Origin: Cyclobacteriaceae bacterium
GTDB taxonomy: Bacteria > Bacteroidota > Bacteroidia > Cytophagales > Cyclobacteriaceae
Direction of reading: 5' to 3'
Assembly: GCA_021648745.1 (NCBI GenBank)
Contig: JAKISE010000098.1
Span: 1 to 11,018 of the forward strand
Length of the DNA: 11,018 nt
The position numbers and the translations under genes are program-made. Below the pieces are notes generated by a model, which saw nothing but the letters and a program-made list of their open reading frames with translations, had not been told where the DNA came from and did no database searches. The first letter of the stretch is position 1; the number at the start of each line of letters is the position of its first letter. Positions 1-6,777 of the stretch are shown one piece after another.

Positions 1-7
1 GAAAATG

Positions 8-127
8 CTATTCTTTCTCTTTTGCTTTAAGAGCATCGGTAAAAGAAAGACCAGTAAGTGCACCAATAATAATTGCTACAATAATGATGAATGTGTTTGC
101 GCCTGAGCCAATTATTATATCTAACAT
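8..127 (-). CDS. Small single-span membrane peptide, unknown function
   Basis: This short reading frame encodes 39 residues, beginning MLDIIIGSGANTF and ending KAKEKE. Residues about 3-29 are almost entirely Ile, Val, Leu, Ala, Gly, Phe and Thr, which is long enough for one transmembrane helix, and the C-terminal tail is charged and probably cytoplasmic. I do not recognise a family. What supports it as a real gene is a perfect TAnnTTTG (TACTTTTG) on the same strand 25 bp before the ATG, which would give a leader of about 19 nt, together with the coherent amphipathic layout. No Shine-Dalgarno sequence is visible, which is normal in Bacteroidota. It is divergent from the 81-codon gene at 301. 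The alternative is a chance open frame in AT-rich DNA. Confidence 0.45.
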   Translation of the reverse strand: MLDIIIGSGANTFIIIVAIIIGALTGLSFTDALKAKEKE

Positions 128-152
128 GGTTTATTAGTTTAAATTAGAAAGT

Positions 153-160
153 CAAAAGTA
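153..160 (-). promoter_or_regulatory. Bacteroidota -7 promoter element for the 39-residue peptide
   Basis: On the minus strand this reads TACTTTTG, an exact match to the Bacteroidota -7 consensus TAnnTTTG, placed 25 bp before the ATG at 127. No clear TTG is visible at the -33 position, only a T-rich stretch, so the call rests on one box. Confidence 0.4.
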
Positions 161-251
161 AAGGTTTAGTAAGATAATTAAAACGTATTTAATGATTTTT
201 TACAGCTAAAAATAATTCCCTCATTTTTATAGAATATTTGTTTAAATTGAG

Positions 252-281
252 TTGGTTGAATAGTTCATAAATTTTAACTTG
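252..281 (+). promoter_or_regulatory. Possible promoter for the 81-residue gene
   Basis: A TTG at 252-254 is followed after 20 bases by TAACTTG at 275-281, which resembles the TTG / TAnnTTTG arrangement with one base missing from the T run. Transcription would start near 288, leaving a leader of about 13 nt before the ATG at 301. The match is imperfect. Confidence 0.3.
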
Positions 282-300
282 CACCCAAATAAACCATCGA

Positions 301-546
301 ATGTCTGAAATAGCAAAAGAGTTACTTATTGGAAGAATTCAATACTTGGAGGAAATGCACCTTAGACCTGGAAGTGTAACATTAGATGAAAAGGTGGTTA
401 AGAAAGTACAAAGCTTAGTGTTGGCTGGCAAACTTACCAGTATTATGGAAGTAGAAGCTGTTTTTAATTTTTTAGCTGAAAAAAACCCCTCGGCACAAGC
501 TGAAATTGATTCTTATGCAGCTGAAATTATTGACTTTATCAATTAA
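301..546 (+). CDS. Small soluble hypothetical protein, 81 residues
   Basis: The product has no signal peptide or membrane segment. It is rich in Glu, Lys, Ile, Leu and Ala, and probably helical: an N-terminal amphipathic helix (IAKELLIGRIQYLEEM), a polar turn (HLRPGSVTLDE), then helices through KVVKKVQSLVLAGKL, MEVEAVFNFLAEK and AEIDSYAAEIIDFIN. Codon use and composition are protein-like and the frame opens directly with ATG after an AT-rich intergenic region. I do not recognise the family, and no catalytic motif or metal-binding cluster is visible. Its stop codon (544-546) sits exactly at the left edge of the palindromic element that follows, so the insertion seems not to have changed the C-terminus. 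It appears monocistronic and divergent from the small membrane peptide at 8-127. Confidence 0.65.
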   Translation: MSEIAKELLIGRIQYLEEMHLRPGSVTLDEKVVKKVQSLVLAGKLTSIMEVEAVFNFLAEKNPSAQAEIDSYAAEIIDFIN

Positions 547-808
547 TACCTCTTAAATCTGCAAGGAAAATCTATTACAAGCCATAATATGATGTCATTC
601 AGTCATACCGACTAAAGTACGGTACAGGTTTTGATTAATATTTGTACTCACCAATATGTTACATTGATTCCGTTTCTCCCGATAAAATCGGGATTCAAGC
701 CTGTCTGCCTACATCCGCACGGCTAAGGGAGGCAGACCGAACTAGGCATGTACCTGACTAACACCATCTTATGGCTTTCATTACAAAGTTCCTTGCAGAT
801 TTAAGGTA
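547..808. mobile_element. MITE-like nested palindromic element with no coding capacity
   Basis: The ends are inverted repeats: TTAAATCTGCAAGGAA (553-568) is the exact reverse complement of 789-804, extended by TACC (547-550) against GGTA (805-808) with a 2-base bulge. Further in, 579-595 pairs with 761-777 at 15 of 17 positions, and the middle holds two more hairpins. A candidate target duplication flanks it: TAATACCTCTT at 544-554, and the same bases at 807-825 interrupted by ATATATAC. Within that, ATACCTCTT is repeated exactly at 546-554 and 817-825. No transposase frame exists inside, so it would be a non-autonomous element moved in trans, or a large structured repeat. The boundaries are uncertain by about 10 bp. 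Confidence 0.5.
677..737. repeat. Paired hairpins in the core of the palindromic element
   Basis: TCCCGAT (677-683) and ATCGGGA (687-693) form a 7-bp stem with an AAA loop. GTCTGCCT (703-710) and AGGCAGAC (730-737) form an 8-bp stem around a 19-base loop that contains a small CCG/CGG stem. An outer GCCT (699-702) / AGGC (744-747) pair extends the second hairpin. The core is noticeably richer in G+C than the surrounding DNA, which suggests foreign or structurally selected sequence. Confidence 0.6.
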
Positions 809-999
809 ATACATATATACCTCTTTCTTATTGCCAGCAGTTGTATTTTTGGCGCATAACCTTTTCTGTCGCATCTAATCTTGAACTAGCCAGCAGAGAT
901 AAAAAAGAGGCTTCACGCATTCAACTTTTCAGAATTAAAAAAGAGCTGATAGCTAAAATTAACCCTGATTATGCAACTACTTTGAACGCTAAACATTAG
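805..999 (+). pseudogene. Possible C-terminal gene remnant
   Basis: The frame is open from 805 to the TAG at 997-999 but has no usable start. Its second half reads like protein: VASNLELASRDKKEAS, then RIQLFRIKKELIAKINPDYA, then TTLNAKH. It is lysine- and glutamate-rich with a helical pattern. The upstream part is cut by the palindromic element. It could be the surviving tail of a decayed gene or a chance open frame. I do not recognise the family. Confidence 0.2.
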
Positions 1000-1317
1000 C
1001 AATTAATAGAGGTGCCCTAAACCATTTTGAACTCTCTCTACAACGATACATTTATCTTCCTTTTTGCGCTTGGTATTGTGTTCATGAACTGTTACAATAC
1101 GAGCATGGCTTCTTTTGGCGTTTTGAGGAAACCTCAGCTTTTGTAGATACCGATACTTTCTCTTGTAATTAATGAGTGCACAACAAATCCTCCTGTGCGC
1201 CCGCTAGGAGCTTGGGAAATAATCCTTTTATTTCTTTCGATGAGGCCCCATAGGGTATGGTATAAAAATAAGCTGTGTTTCTTAGAACTTAGCCAAAATT
1301 ATTAATGTAAATTCTTA
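826..1317. other. Gene-poor stretch
   Basis: No intact gene is visible on either strand. The stretch holds the two short open segments listed separately and a weak hairpin near 1188-1209 (CTCCT / AGGAG), followed by AT-rich sequence leading to the operator copy at 1318. Composition is intermediate and stops are frequent in the other frames, which fits decayed coding DNA. Confidence 0.4.
1003..1203 (-). pseudogene. Possible C-terminal gene remnant on the minus strand
   Basis: A minus-strand frame is open for 66 codons down to a TAA at 1003-1005, but contains no Met. It reads CALINYKRKYRYLQKLRF, then AKRSHARIVTVHEHNTKRKK, and ends VERVQNGLGHLY. It is strongly basic. A minus-strand promoter-like element at 1327-1354 points towards it, so it may be what remains of a gene once divergent from susC. 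No family is recognised and chance cannot be excluded. Confidence 0.2.
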
Positions 1318-1354
1318 GTTAGTACGCAAAGTAATCAATATTAAATTGAAACAA
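1318..1354 (-). promoter_or_regulatory. Inverted copy of the shared promoter/operator, pointing left
   Basis: On the minus strand this contains TTACTTTGCGTACTAA (1334 to 1319), identical over 16 bases to the susC and gntR promoter copies, followed by C instead of G. A minus-strand TTG at 1354-1352 lies 17 bases before the TTACTTTG box, so it has the layout of a divergent promoter. No intact gene lies downstream on that strand in the window. It may be a second binding site for the GntR regulator that permits DNA looping, or a relic. Confidence 0.45.
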
Positions 1355-1510
1355 TATTTTTAATAAAAACATCATAATAATTCATTAAGTATTATTTATT
1401 TGCATTTAACAGATATTTATTGTTAAAAAATAAATAAATATCATTAAGTATGGCGGTCGTTTACTCCTTAAATAAATACTAATAAAGTTTTGCATTTACA
1501 ATAAAATATT
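1335..1510. other. AT-rich spacer between inverted operator copies
   Basis: Nearly all A/T. It contains an 11-bp direct repeat TCATTAAGTAT at 1382-1392 and 1441-1451, 59 bp apart, and a 7-bp palindrome TTTAACA / TGTTAAA (1405-1411 and 1421-1427) with a 9-base spacer. These could be further regulator sites, but in DNA of this composition they may be chance. Confidence 0.3.
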
Positions 1511-1527
1511 TTACTTTGCGTACTAAG
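1490..1527 (+). promoter_or_regulatory. susCD promoter overlapping a putative GntR operator
   Basis: A TTG (1490-1492, within TTTTG) is followed after 18 bases by TTACTTTG (1511-1518), which matches TAnnTTTG at 7 of 8 positions. The box runs straight into CTTTGCGTACTAAG (1514-1527). The 17 bases 1511-1527 are identical to those over the gntR promoter at 7333-7349. A bound repressor here would cover the -7 box and the start of transcription. The resulting leader before the SusC ATG would be about 335 nt. Confidence 0.6.
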
Positions 1528-1569
1528 ATGCAATTTTAATTTATTCCAGATACCAAAAAAATAGACCTA

Positions 1570-1719
1570 ATGATACCTAGCCTTCACTTAATTAGAGTAT
1601 ACTATTTTGATTACGATGCACCCCAAAAATTAACCCTGATATTGAGAAAGTGGAATTGCAGTGAAGAGTTTGACAACTATACATTGAACAATGTCCTTCA
1701 GGCACTAAATATTTTATAA
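1570..1719 (+). CDS. Small leader ORF upstream of susC, 49 codons
   Basis: The frame begins MIPSLHLIRVYYFDYDA and ends NNVLQALNIL, has no signal peptide or membrane segment, and is not a family I recognise. It starts about 45 nt after the predicted transcription start of the susCD unit and ends 141 nt before the SusC start. A second very short frame (MEKLFNTS) follows at 1732. It could be a small protein, a leader peptide that tunes susC expression, the remnant of a gene, or noise. Its composition is more balanced than the surrounding AT-rich DNA. Confidence 0.25.
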   Translation: MIPSLHLIRVYYFDYDAPQKLTLILRKWNCSEEFDNYTLNNVLQALNIL

Positions 1720-1766
1720 AAAAAATAAACGATGGAAAAACTATTCAATACCAGTTAAGAAAAAAA

Positions 1767-1828
1767 GCGATAACGTTTAGAACGATATCGCTGTCAGTGG
1801 GTTTCAATCACTATGAAATGAAACCACT
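1767..1828 (+). promoter_or_regulatory. Two tandem hairpins in the susC leader
   Basis: The first stem pairs GCGATA (1767-1772) and CGTT (1774-1777) with AACG (1781-1784) and TATCGC (1786-1791) around a TAG loop, with one A-A mismatch. The second pairs 1796-1806 (AGTGGGTTTCA) with 1819-1828 (TGAAACCACT) with one bulged G. They lie 33-94 nt before the SusC ATG in a predicted long leader and have no T-run, so they are not ordinary terminators. A post-transcriptional control role is inference. Confidence 0.45.
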
Positions 1829-1860
1829 TAATGATGTTAAATATATAACTATTAGAAATT

Positions 1861-4800
1861 ATGAAAAAAAAATTACTACGAATCGTAATAAATGGGATTT
1901 TTATTGGGGCAATGCTTCAACCATTTTTTTTAAGTGTAACCTTGGCGTCAAACCTTGGCGTGCAATCCGAACAAGTTGAAGGTATTATAATCACAGGAAA
2001 AGTGACTTCGGAAGATGAGAATGAAGGGGGACTTCCTGGAGTTAATGTTATTTTAAAAGGCACTAGAACGGGATCAGTAACAGATGTTGATGGCAATTAC
2101 AAAATAGAAGTTTCAGGTGAAAATGCTGTATTGGTGTATAGCTCTATTGGATATGCAACTCAAGAAATAACTGTTGGGAATAGAAGTACGATAGATGTGA
2201 TATTAGCTTCTGATATTCAAGCCTTACAGGAAATTATTGTAGTTGGTTATGGTAGCCAAGAAAAGAAGGATGTAACTGGAGCCATTGGTTCCGTTTCAAC
2301 TGAAGATTTTGCTGCTCAACCAGTAACAAGAATTGATCAGGCTTTGCAAGGAAGAGTAGCTGGTGTTACAGTTACAAATAGCTCCGGAGCACCAGGAGGA
2401 GCGGTTTCAATTAGAGTAAGGGGTGCCAACTCTATTACAGGAAATAACGACCCTTTATATGTAATTGATGGATTTGTTGGCGGTGATTTCAACATAATTA
2501 ATCCAGCTGATATTGAGTCGATCCAGGTATTAAAAGATGCTTCGGCAACAGCAGTTTATGGTAGTAGAGGATCGAATGGTGTTGTGCTTATTACTACAAA
2601 AAAAGGCACTATAGGGAAACCAAAATTATCATTTACAACAAGGTTTTCCACTTCGGAAGTGATAAAAAAATGGGATTTGATGGATGCCGGTACTTTTGCA
2701 GAAGTAGCAAACCAACGTGCTGCGGCATTTGGTTCAACTCCAAAATTTACGGATGCTGATATCGCTTTTTATAAAGCAAATGGCGGAACGGACTGGCAAG
2801 ACGAATTATTTAGTAGAGCTTTTGGACAGGAATATCAATTAGACTATTCTGGAGGAACTGAAGCAGTTAATTATTTTGTTTCAGGTAATTACTATGATCA
2901 GGAAGGTATTGTTCTCAATTCGGGTTATGAAAGGTTTGCTTTAAGAACAAATGTTAGTGCAAAGCTCTCAGATAAGCTTACAGCTGATATTAGGTTAAAT
3001 TTCATTAGAAGGGAAACCAACAATGTAAGTGGTGCAGGAACCATATCGGGGGCACTAGCAGGGCCTCTTAGCTGGTCGCCTACTACACCTGTAAGAGACG
3101 CAAATGGGAATTTAACTTTGTTTGATCCGATTTCTTCCATTAAAGAAAACCCTGTGGAATTAGCTCTCAATGATAATATTCAGCAAATAAGCACCTTTCT
3201 TACGTATGCATCTTTAAATTATAAAATTATAGATGGTCTTACCTTTGATGTTGCTGTAGGTTTTAACTATGAGAACAATCAACAAAAGACCTTTGCCCAG
3301 AATTTGCAAAACTCTATTCCGGCCGCAAGTAGAATTTCACGGGAGAGCATTTTCTTGCAAAACACGAATAACCTGACCTATGCTAAGAATTTTGGAGGAG
3401 TACATTCACTTACAGTTACCGGTGTATTAGAACATCAGCAACGTACAGTTGATTCCTTCGGAGCAAATGCTCAAAATCTAACCTTTCCTGAGTTAAAGTA
3501 CGATAACCTTACTTTGGCTGAGTCTTCAGTTTCTTTTGCCGATAGACAAAAAGAGTCTATCCGGTCATATATTGGAAGGGTAAGTTATGAGTATAATCAG
3601 AGGTACTTAATTACCGCATCTATTAGAAGTGATGGTTCATCAAAATTCAGGGGATCAAATCAAAGTAGTACTTTCCCATCGGTAGCATTAGGATGGAGGC
3701 TCTCAGAAGAAGATTTCCTTTCTGGCGGGTTTTTTGATGACTTAAAGCTGAGAGGTAGCTGGGGGAAAACTGGTAGCCAAGGAATAGGTGTATTTGGAAC
3801 AGTAACTACATTTGCTACTAGTATAGAAGAGGCAGGTACATCATTTACCACAGGTACCACGTTGCCTGGTATTGTAATTGGGAACCCGGGTAACAGTAAT
3901 CTTCGCTGGGAAACTACCACCCAGATAAATGGAGGATTTGACATGCAAGTTCTCAATGGTAGATTAGCTTTAACTATGGACTATTTTGTTAAAAATACGA
4001 CAGATTTATTACTTGAAGAACCACTTCCAAGGTATGTTGGAGGAGGAAACCTTGCTAATAACGTAGGAGAAGTTCAAAACAAGGGAATTGAAATAAGCAT
4101 TGGAAGTACTATTATTGATAAAGAAAATTTTAGATGGACTTCTAGTTTTAATGCTTCATTTCTAACCAATAGTGTTACAGACCTTGGTGATAGAGAGGAA
4201 ATATTCTTCAATAGTAATGTTGGAGCTGGTTTAACAGGAAATAATGAAAGTATAATTAGACCTGGGCTTCCAATATCCAGTTACTGGGGAGTAAACTATT
4301 TAGGCACCTGGAAAACAGCAGAAGCAGCAGCAGCAGCAGTATATGGCAATGTACCCGGAGATTCCAAATACGAAGACTTGAATAATGATGGTATTATCGA
4401 TGGAGAAGACTTTATGGTTATTGGCTCAGGAATGCCCGAGACTATTTTTGGTTGGAATAATACACTGGAATACAAGAACTTTTCATTTAACGTGTTTTTT
4501 ATGGCAATGGGAGGATATGACAAGTGGAACCTAGGTTATGCACAAGCCATACTTCCAAACCCAGATTCTTTTGAAGCGACATCTGTTGATATACTCGATC
4601 GTTGGGTTGCTGGATCAAACGAAGACAGCAACATTTCTGCATTCAGCCCAACATCGGTAGATTTTTTCCAATCCTCAAGATGGGTGGAAAGGGGTGATTT
4701 CTTAAGACTAAAAAATGTTAGTTTGACTTATAGTTTACCTAAGGATTTAATCAAAGGTGTTGACGCACAGTTTAGCATTGCTGGAACAAATTTATGGACG

Positions 4801-4929
4801 TTAACTAATTATAAAGGTCTTGATCCTGAGGCATTTTCAAATAATGGTGAAGGTGACCGAGCTGGAGGAGATGCTTCATCTTATCCAAATTCGAAAACTT
4901 GGACGTTTAGTATTAATTTAATCTTTTAA
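1861..4929 (+). CDS. SusC/RagA-type TonB-dependent outer-membrane transporter
   Basis: This is a 1022-residue outer-membrane transporter that, with its SusD partner, takes up an oligomeric or bulky nutrient using TonB-ExbBD energy. Residues 1-30 form a signal peptide (MKKK, then a hydrophobic stretch ending TLAS). Residues about 43-115 are the carboxypeptidase-regulatory-like beta-sandwich (GKVTSEDENEGGLPGVNVILKG, SIGYAT). The TonB box region follows at about 122-135 (LQEIIVVGYGSQ), then the plug at about 136-250 (DVTGAIGSVS, LQGRVAGV, VRGANSITGNNDPLYVIDG, IQVLKDASATAVYGSRGSNGVVLITTKKG). The rest is the beta-barrel, with the typical late GLDPE motif and a terminal Phe. Length and order are normal for the family. 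The start has ATG and a signal peptide directly behind it. A (GCA)5 run at 4324-4338 encodes an Ala tract in a loop. The substrate cannot be read from the sequence. Confidence 0.96.
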   Translation: MKKKLLRIVINGIFIGAMLQPFFLSVTLASNLGVQSEQVEGIIITGKVTSEDENEGGLPGVNVILKGTRTGSVTDVDGNYKIEVSGENAVLVYSSIGYATQEITVGNRSTIDVILASDIQALQEIIVVGYGSQEKKDVTGAIGSVSTEDFAAQPVTRIDQALQGRVAGVTVTNSSGAPGGAVSIRVRGANSITGNNDPLYVIDGFVGGDFNIINPADIESIQVLKDASATAVYGSRGSNGVVLITTKKGTIGKPKLSFTTRFSTSEVIKKWDLMDAGTFAEVANQRAAAFGSTPKFTDADIAFYKANGGTDWQDELFSRAFGQEYQLDYSGGTEAVNYFVSGNYYDQEGIVLNSGYERFALRTNVSAKLSDKLTADIRLNFIRRETNNVSGAGTISGALAGPLSWSPTTPVRDANGNLTLFDPISSIKENPVELALNDNIQQISTFLTYASLNYKIIDGLTFDVAVGFNYENNQQKTFAQNLQNSIPAASRISRESIFLQNTNNLTYAKNFGGVHSLTVTGVLEHQQRTVDSFGANAQNLTFPELKYDNLTLAESSVSFADRQKESIRSYIGRVSYEYNQRYLITASIRSDGSSKFRGSNQSSTFPSVALGWRLSEEDFLSGGFFDDLKLRGSWGKTGSQGIGVFGTVTTFATSIEEAGTSFTTGTTLPGIVIGNPGNSNLRWETTTQINGGFDMQVLNGRLALTMDYFVKNTTDLLLEEPLPRYVGGGNLANNVGEVQNKGIEISIGSTIIDKENFRWTSSFNASFLTNSVTDLGDREEIFFNSNVGAGLTGNNESIIRPGLPISSYWGVNYLGTWKTAEAAAAAVYGNVPGDSKYEDLNNDGIIDGEDFMVIGSGMPETIFGWNNTLEYKNFSFNVFFMAMGGYDKWNLGYAQAILPNPDSFEATSVDILDRWVAGSNEDSNISAFSPTSVDFFQSSRWVERGDFLRLKNVSLTYSLPKDLIKGVDAQFSIAGTNLWTLTNYKGLDPEAFSNNGEGDRAGGDASSYPNSKTWTFSINLIF

Positions 4930-4941
4930 AAAATATAAATA

Positions 4942-6408
4942 ATGAAAAATGTATCAATAATATTAATTATACTCTTATCGCTCTTTTCGTGCAGCGATTT
5001 TCTTGAGGAAGATTTATCAGCTCAGCTCACTCCAGAAGGGGGTAGTTTGACTACGCTAGCTGGATTGAACGCAGCTTTAGTAGGTACGTACGCACCTATG
5101 ACAAGAACTTGGATAACAGGTTACTCTACTCCAGGTACACATGCCATCTTAATGGGAAGTGATGATTTGACAACTCATAAAGCTTCAAATAAAGCTCCAT
5201 TTAGAGAATTTGATCAGTACAAAGTTTCTGATCAAAATGGACGGTTACCATTTGTTTGGAGTGGTGCTTACAAATCCATTCAAGGTAGTAACAACATCAT
5301 TGCTAACTATAAAGATACCCAAGGTGATGAGGCTGAGGTTAACCAAATTGCAGGAGAAGCATTTTTTCTAAGAGCCTATAATTATTTTTGGATTGTAAGG
5401 CTTTGGGGTAGTGCTCCTTTAGTACTGGAGTCGCAAGTATATGACGAATCAAGTTTATCTATATCATCTAGCAATGAACAGGCGATTTATGATCAAATTC
5501 TTGAGGATTTAGATATGGGGATTAGTTTGATGGCCGATAGAAAACTTGAAGCAGGGCGTGCGAGCGCAGGAGCTGCTTTGGCAATAAAAGCAGAGGTATA
5601 TTTGAACATGGCTGGTTGGCCATTGAACCAAACCGATAAATATGCAATGGCAGCTACTGTGGCAAAAGATTTGATTGACAACGAGGCACAGTATGGGTTT
5701 GGTCTGATGGATAACTTTATTGACCTATGGCCAAGTGCTACTATAAACAATGATGGAAACAAAGAAGAAGTTTTATCTTTTACTTTTGGCGGAGCGTTTA
5801 GGTTAGATTTTAATGCAGATCGTGGTTCTGGCGCAAGGCCTGGAGACGAAGGAGGATGGGATGATTATTTTTGTGAATTGACATTTTATAATGAGTTTCC
5901 TGCTCAGGTAAGGAAAGATGTTACATTCCAAACAGAACTTGCAAATGGTACTCCATTTCCAAATTTTGGAACAGGGAGACCCTACTACAAAAAAATGCAA
6001 GGCCCAGAAAATACTTGGCAAACCCTTTTAAACCTCACATTGGAACGCATGGCTGAAGTTTACTTCATTTATGCAGAAGCACAAGTAATGGCAACTGGAA
6101 ATACGATGGATCCGGATGCACTTGAAGCAGTAAACAAGATTGTAAGAAGAGCTTATGGCTTACCATTGAATACTCCTGATGTATCTGTAGATTACACATC
6201 GCTTACGCAAGATGAAATAATTGCAGAAAAAGGGTGGGAATTTGCAGGGGAGTATTGCAGATGGTTTGATTTGGTAAGACTTCAAAAAGTACAAGAGATG
6301 GTAGATAAAAAAGACCCAAGTGACTTGCAACCTCTGGGGTCAATCACTTATTATTTTCCATTACCAGTTAGTGAAACTCAAGTGAATCCCAATCTAGGAG
6401 GCGGATAA
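4942..6408 (+). CDS. SusD/RagB-type substrate-binding outer-membrane lipoprotein
   Basis: This 488-residue protein is the surface lipoprotein that closes over the SusC barrel and captures the substrate. The N-terminus MKNVSIILIILLSLFSC is a lipoprotein signal with the lipidated Cys at 17, followed by SDFLEED, an acidic stretch resembling the Bacteroidota surface-export signal. Family marks are FLRAYNYFWIVRLWGSAPLV at about 142-161 (TPR region), ERMAEVYFIYAEAQ in the C-terminal half, EFAGEYCRWFDLVR near 440-452, and the closing PLPVSETQVNPNLGGG. The gene starts 12 bp after the SusC stop and is followed by a strong terminator, so the two form a closed two-gene unit. No carbohydrate-active enzyme gene accompanies the pair here, so the ligand may be something other than a classical glycan. 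That last point is inference. Confidence 0.95.
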   Translation: MKNVSIILIILLSLFSCSDFLEEDLSAQLTPEGGSLTTLAGLNAALVGTYAPMTRTWITGYSTPGTHAILMGSDDLTTHKASNKAPFREFDQYKVSDQNGRLPFVWSGAYKSIQGSNNIIANYKDTQGDEAEVNQIAGEAFFLRAYNYFWIVRLWGSAPLVLESQVYDESSLSISSSNEQAIYDQILEDLDMGISLMADRKLEAGRASAGAALAIKAEVYLNMAGWPLNQTDKYAMAATVAKDLIDNEAQYGFGLMDNFIDLWPSATINNDGNKEEVLSFTFGGAFRLDFNADRGSGARPGDEGGWDDYFCELTFYNEFPAQVRKDVTFQTELANGTPFPNFGTGRPYYKKMQGPENTWQTLLNLTLERMAEVYFIYAEAQVMATGNTMDPDALEAVNKIVRRAYGLPLNTPDVSVDYTSLTQDEIIAEKGWEFAGEYCRWFDLVRLQKVQEMVDKKDPSDLQPLGSITYYFPLPVSETQVNPNLGGG

Positions 6409-6431
6409 ATAAATAATCCATTGGTTGATTT

Positions 6432-6468
6432 GCCCCAATTGAAGCTTTGTGCTTCATTGGGGCTTTTT
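6432..6468 (+). terminator. Intrinsic terminator after susD
   Basis: GCCCCAATTGAAGC (6432-6445) pairs with GCTTCATTGGGGC (6451-6463), with one extra T in the left arm and a TTTGT loop, followed by TTTTT. It lies 24 bp after the SusD stop, so the susCD transcript most likely ends here and the downstream gntR operon needs its own promoter. Confidence 0.9.
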
Positions 6469-6685
6469 AAATTTAAAGGGTAAAATTCTTAATGATTCTC
6501 CGTTGTTTCAAAGAAATTTAAGAGGGGTACATACGGCTTGAAGGCAAGCTTAAACCCTTAGACAATGGTATGTTTAAATTGGCAGTTGAGATCATGTTAG
6601 GTTTTATCTCATTTTTTTAACATTTTTGGAGACCAAAAATATACGTTTTATTGAGAATTTACCATAGATTTCGAACCAAAAATAC

Positions 6686-6705
6686 TAACTTAGTGTACTA
6701 AGTTA
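6686..6705. promoter_or_regulatory. Near-perfect palindrome, putative GntR binding site
   Basis: TAACTTAGT and ACTAAGTTA form 9-bp arms around a GT centre. The inner CTTAGTGTACTAAG (6689-6702) matches CTTTGCGTACTAAG at the susC and gntR promoters at 12 of 14 positions, and it is the most symmetric copy in the window. It has no -7 box of its own. It lies 221-282 bp after the SusD stop and the terminator, and about 630 bp before the gntR promoter. Confidence 0.5.
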
Positions 6706-6777
6706 ATCATGTATTTTTCCAGCAATTGGCACTAATTAAAGCAGCATGAAGACTATGTTTTAGGATGGATTTGTTAA

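Noticed and set aside
547..808. CRISPR array or attC-like integron site
   Set aside because: There is only one pair of arms in inverted orientation, no repeated spacer units, no cas or integrase gene, and no integron core-site layout.
1797..1979. A 60-codon plus-strand frame overlapping the SusC start
   Set aside because: It overlaps the second leader hairpin and the SusC signal peptide in another frame, has no protein-family character, and the 1861 frame is unambiguous.
4324..4338. A (GCA)5 run in susC as a possible phase-variation tract
   Set aside because: Units of three change only the Ala count in a loop and cannot switch the frame; five repeats is short.
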